Below the pieces are notes generated by a model that saw only the letters and a program-made list of their open reading frames with translations, searched no databases and was not told the origin of the DNA. The position numbers and the translations under genes are program-made. Below, piece by piece: positions 5,934-8,444 of a DNA stretch of 8,444 nt. Each line of letters begins with the position of its first letter. Within the stretch, counting starts at the first letter, position 1. Source of the DNA: Pseudomonadota bacterium (GTDB taxonomy: Bacteria; Desulfobacterota; Desulfobacteria; Desulfobacterales; RPRI01); NCBI GenBank assembly GCA_018819005.1, contig JAHJQU010000226.1:1-8444 (forward strand). The letters are read 5' to 3'.

Positions 5934-7063
5934 TAAAAAACTTTAAGTCCGCAATGCAGTATGGCGCTCTTGTCAAGCATCGCAGCCAGCCCGCCTCTAT
6001 CTTTTGGAACAAAACCGGCTGCCTTTTCCCACACCTCGTCATCTTCCATACAGAAATAAACAAGTACATCGGGCGCTATTTCTTTTATCCATGCAACCAT
6101 CTTTTGATAAAAGCCTATCCGGAGAGGTTTAAAATATCTCATCTTTCCATCAAGACCGGCAACAAATTCACCGTAGGGAATTTTTGAATCCGGAAAACGA
6201 TTCTGTATTATTGATTTAAGAGCGGGCATAAAGCGGAACGTGCCAATACTTATCCATACGATATTGCCTGGAGAAACATATGAGAAGATGCTCCGGATAA
6301 CCTTTTTATACTCTTCCTCACACCCGTCATACAGGATCACCGGGTCAAAATGGAATGCAACAGGATATCCCCATGATTCGCATGCCGCTGCAGCCTTAAG
6401 CCTTGCGGTAAGCGAAGAAGTTCGGCGTTCCTGTTCTTTTATTATTCTTTCCGTATTCAAAGACCAGGCGGCTATCGTTTTTTTGTTATGGCAAAGTCCT
6501 TTCAGAAGGTCAATGTCGGTTGTTTTTGTCTTAAGCTCAAGAACGGCTCTCGCTTGCTTCGAAAATTCCGGTATCAGGATGGTTGAAAGATCGGTCCATC
6601 TTTCCCATATCATACTGTCTGTAAATTCACCCGTTCCCACTCTTGAGACGGCTTCTTTCTTAAAAAGGGTATCAATTTCCTTTATAAGATCTTCATGGTT
6701 TACAAAGAACTGGAGGACGGGAGGGTGAAAATATGACTGGAGAATACAGTATGAACAATCCATGCTGCAGAAAGTTCCTATGTGCAGAATCTTATAACCG
6801 CAGCAAGTATAATAACTTGTTCCCGGGCATTCTTTTATGAATGAGCCCCTGTTTTTTGTTATGTAAAGAGTCTCTTTCGCCTGTTGAATGGGATTCTCTG
6901 AACCGGATATAAATTCATAAACTTTGTCCTGGCTTCCGACTGTTTCATAGGGCATATTATATCGCTGCAGCATCAATTTCGCAGCGGGAAAGTCAATCGC
7001 GTTTTCATCCATGAAAAGTTTTGTAATCTTCAAATTATCCGGTCGTTTTCTCCTTTCACTCAC
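5933..7063 (-). CDS. Spore photoproduct lyase-like radical SAM protein
   Basis: A cytoplasmic [4Fe-4S] radical SAM enzyme of the SPL/SplB family, 376 residues from the chosen GTG. The cluster motif CSMDCSYC gives C99, C103 and C106. The family's upstream CPGT...YxxCCGY block is at 79-90, and GTGEFTD at 142-148 lies where SPL carries its catalytic region. By eye, the hydrogen-donor Cys (Cys141 in Bacillus subtilis) is replaced by E145; the Tyr before the third cluster Cys is kept (Y105), but the Tyr after it is I107. Thymine-dimer (spore photoproduct) repair is thus not assured, and a related DNA-repair or other radical reaction is possible. Start: GTG at 7061-7063 follows AGGGG by 5 bases. 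Alternatives are TTG at 7094-7096, which sits inside an intergenic hairpin, TTG at 7031-7033, and ATG at 7010-7012, which lacks a clear ribosome site although family homology starts near there. It lies 66 bases after the CBS-nucleotidyltransferase gene on the same strand. Confidence 0.88.
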   Translation of the reverse strand: MSERRKRPDNLKITKLFMDENAIDFPAAKLMLQRYNMPYETVGSQDKVYEFISGSENPIQQAKETLYITKNRGSFIKECPGTSYYTCCGYKILHIGTFCSMDCSYCILQSYFHPPVLQFFVNHEDLIKEIDTLFKKEAVSRVGTGEFTDSMIWERWTDLSTILIPEFSKQARAVLELKTKTTDIDLLKGLCHNKKTIAAWSLNTERIIKEQERRTSSLTARLKAAAACESWGYPVAFHFDPVILYDGCEEEYKKVIRSIFSYVSPGNIVWISIGTFRFMPALKSIIQNRFPDSKIPYGEFVAGLDGKMRYFKPLRIGFYQKMVAWIKEIAPDVLVYFCMEDDEVWEKAAGFVPKDRGGLAAMLDKSAILHCGLKVF

Positions 7064-7122
7064 TTGAACCCCTGGACCCTGCCGAAGGCCCGCCAATCAC
7101 TATGGCGGGAATCCTCGAACCC
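7063..7122. repeat. Intergenic hairpin flanked by two CTYGAACCC copies
   Basis: CCCGCCA (7089-7095) and TGGCGGG (7103-7109) form a 7-bp stem with loop ATCACTA. It is flanked by CTTGAACCC (7063-7071) and CTCGAACCC (7114-7122), one mismatch in 9. The block fills nearly the whole 66-base spacer between the CBS-nucleotidyltransferase stop and the radical SAM start. No T-run follows the stem on the - strand. It resembles a small dispersed intergenic repeat more than a terminator. Confidence 0.5.
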
Positions 7123-7129
7123 TCCCTTT

Positions 7130-8444
7130 TCATGGCATCCCTGTAAATTCAAAACTCAGTTTGGTCTGAATTTTTTCAATTTTTTTGAAAATCTCTTTTA
7201 ACATGGTCTGTTCCATTCTGGAAAGCTTCTTCGGATTAATATAGTTGTCGGGCTTTGAATTTTCATCTATAACAGATGCGACCTGTCGTACAAACCTGAG
7301 TTGCATCATGAAGCTGTATGCCTGATCAATTTCATTGTAATCCTGCCAGGTTAGTACATTTTTCAAATAAAGCTGATAGAGCCTCTCCTGCGTGTTTGTT
7401 TCTTCAATACCGTTCTTTAACGCATATATTCTTGCGAAATCTACAACCGGCGTCATGGCGCTTTTAATATCAAGTGCATCCCGGTGCTCGCCCTTCGATT
7501 CTACAACAAAATTACGAAAAAAACCTATTGGAGGCTTGAAGCACAATGCGTTTTCCGAAAGATGCCGGAAAAAGCCTGCCCATCCTCCCAGTGATTTTAA
7601 AAGATATTTCCTTAACTGTACGGTAATATTTGAATCACCGTAAGCGCATCTGAAATCAAAAAAAATGCTTGCTTTAAGCAAATCTTCCGCTTCGGCAGTG
7701 TGTATCCAGGAATTGAAGTATTTTTTCCAGACAGATAAAGTTTGGCACCATTTAGGGTTCTTGGCCATGACATCGCCTTTACAAAACTCGTAGCCTGCCA
7801 TGTCCAGCCACGTACAGACTTTCTCTCCGAAATTTAAAAAATATTTCCTGACTTCATCTTCTTTGTCTTCCGGAACATCATCAAAAATTATTGCATTATC
7901 CTGATCGGTTTTTAAAGTCTGTTCTTTTCTCCCCTCACTTCCCATTATCATGAATACGAACGGGGCAGGAGGAGGGCCAAGGTCATTAATTGCAAATTCG
8001 ATGATTTTGTTCAAAATCGTATCCGAAATGGTTGTAATAAATCGCGTAACGTTTTTCGCTTTTGCTCCATTGTTGATGAGAGCCTGTACCAGTTTCGGCA
8101 AGCGCCTGTGTTTGTCTATGATTTCATCTATACTGTTCGCTGTGACTATTTCCCTCACGACAAAAAATGGGGATTGACCCTGTGCAGTCAAGAGATCCCT
8201 GTTTGTTACAATGCCTGTTACCTTCCCGTCGGAATCGGTAACCGCTATATGTTTTATATTCTGCTGCATCATCGCCATGAAAGCCTCAAATACAAGAGAC
8301 TGCCCCGATATTTTGCACAAAGGTGATGACATTATATCCGCGGCGGGAAGTTTTATGTCGTAGCCTTTTGCGATGACTTTTTTTCTCAGATCATTATCGG
8401 TGACAACGCCGATAAATTCGCCGGAGTTGTCTGTTACAAAGATG
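7130..8444 (-). CDS. CBS-domain putative nucleotidyltransferase (DUF294 family), 5' end beyond window
   Basis: Probably a cytoplasmic regulatory protein; 437 residues are visible. The frame stays open to the right edge: residues 1-37, upstream of the first in-frame Met at 8330-8332, read IFVTDNSGEFIGVVTDNDLR and belong to a first CBS repeat, so that Met is internal. The second CBS repeat follows at about 38-86 (IAVTDSDGKVTGIVTNRDLL). The nucleotidyltransferase domain comes next, with MGSEGR (G168, S169) and TDQDN (D180, D182), the GS...DxD pattern of the pol-beta/GlnD-like superfamily. The remaining ~200 residues match the DUF294 C-terminal region. Full-length relatives often carry an N-terminal cyclic-nucleotide-binding domain, which would lie outside the window. 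CBS pairs usually bind adenine nucleotides; the protein substrate of any nucleotidyl transfer is unknown. In other bacteria such genes often neighbour SSS symporters, which fits the symporter-kinase a few genes downstream. The stop TGA is at 7130-7132. Confidence 0.92.
   Translation of the reverse strand, partial: IFVTDNSGEFIGVVTDNDLRKKVIAKGYDIKLPAADIMSSPLCKISGQSLVFEAFMAMMQQNIKHIAVTDSDGKVTGIVTNRDLLTAQGQSPFFVVREIVTANSIDEIIDKHRRLPKLVQALINNGAKAKNVTRFITTISDTILNKIIEFAINDLGPPPAPFVFMIMGSEGRKEQTLKTDQDNAIIFDDVPEDKEDEVRKYFLNFGEKVCTWLDMAGYEFCKGDVMAKNPKWCQTLSVWKKYFNSWIHTAEAEDLLKASIFFDFRCAYGDSNITVQLRKYLLKSLGGWAGFFRHLSENALCFKPPIGFFRNFVVESKGEHRDALDIKSAMTPVVDFARIYALKNGIEETNTQERLYQLYLKNVLTWQDYNEIDQAYSFMMQLRFVRQVASVIDENSKPDNYINPKKLSRMEQTMLKEIFKKIEKIQTKLSFEFTGMP

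Noticed and set aside
6240..6728. Open + strand frame of 162 codons
   Set aside because: It lies entirely antisense within the radical SAM gene, with no convincing ribosome site and no family resemblance.
8330..8332. ATG as the start of the CBS-nucleotidyltransferase gene
   Set aside because: The frame stays open to the window edge and the 37 residues upstream read as CBS-domain sequence, so this Met is internal.

Overview
The window carries six protein genes and short, repeat-rich spacers. Two genes are cut by the window edges: an EF-G-like translational GTPase enters at base 1 on the + strand, and a CBS/nucleotidyltransferase protein runs off the right edge on the - strand. Gene content and moderate-to-low GC (roughly 40-45% by eye) suggest an anaerobic, non-spore-forming Gram-negative of the Desulfobacterota/Desulfobacterales type: a sodium-symporter/histidine-kinase hybrid, a spore-photolyase-like radical SAM protein, a CBS-DUF294 protein and a secreted thermonuclease. 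This is an inference from gene content and recalled similarity; there is no rRNA or other direct phylogenetic marker.

Layout: 1-1992 (+) is the EF-G paralogue, without its first ~25 residues. It converges with 2002-4713 (-), a 903-residue SSS symporter-STAC-histidine kinase fusion; the two stop codons are only 9 bases apart. Directly upstream of the kinase (9-base gap, Shine-Dalgarno overlapping the stop codon) is a 74-residue two-helix membrane protein (4723-4947, -). This pair resembles CbrX-CbrA of Pseudomonas in layout, but no response regulator is present. Next on the - strand come a secreted SNase-like nuclease with an Ada-type zinc-binding tail (5096-5758), a spore-photoproduct-lyase-like radical SAM protein (5933-7063) and the CBS-DUF294 protein (7130 to the right edge).

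All genes from 8444 back to 2002 point the same way, but only the small membrane protein and the kinase form a convincing operon. The other three spacers (148, 174 and 66 bases) are filled with inverted and direct repeats that look like small non-autonomous or REP/MITE-type elements: a nested ~48-base hairpin ahead of the symporter operon, a 144-base element with 14-base inverted ends and an 11-bp central hairpin, and a hairpin flanked by copies of a 9-base motif. No gap exceeds 300 bases. No tRNA, rRNA, CRISPR array, transposase or phage gene was seen.

No wholly new multi-gene system is evident. The best leads are the sensor pair without a regulator, the nuclease with an Ada-like tail, the photolyase-like enzyme lacking the usual hydrogen-donor cysteine, and the structured intergenic repeats.
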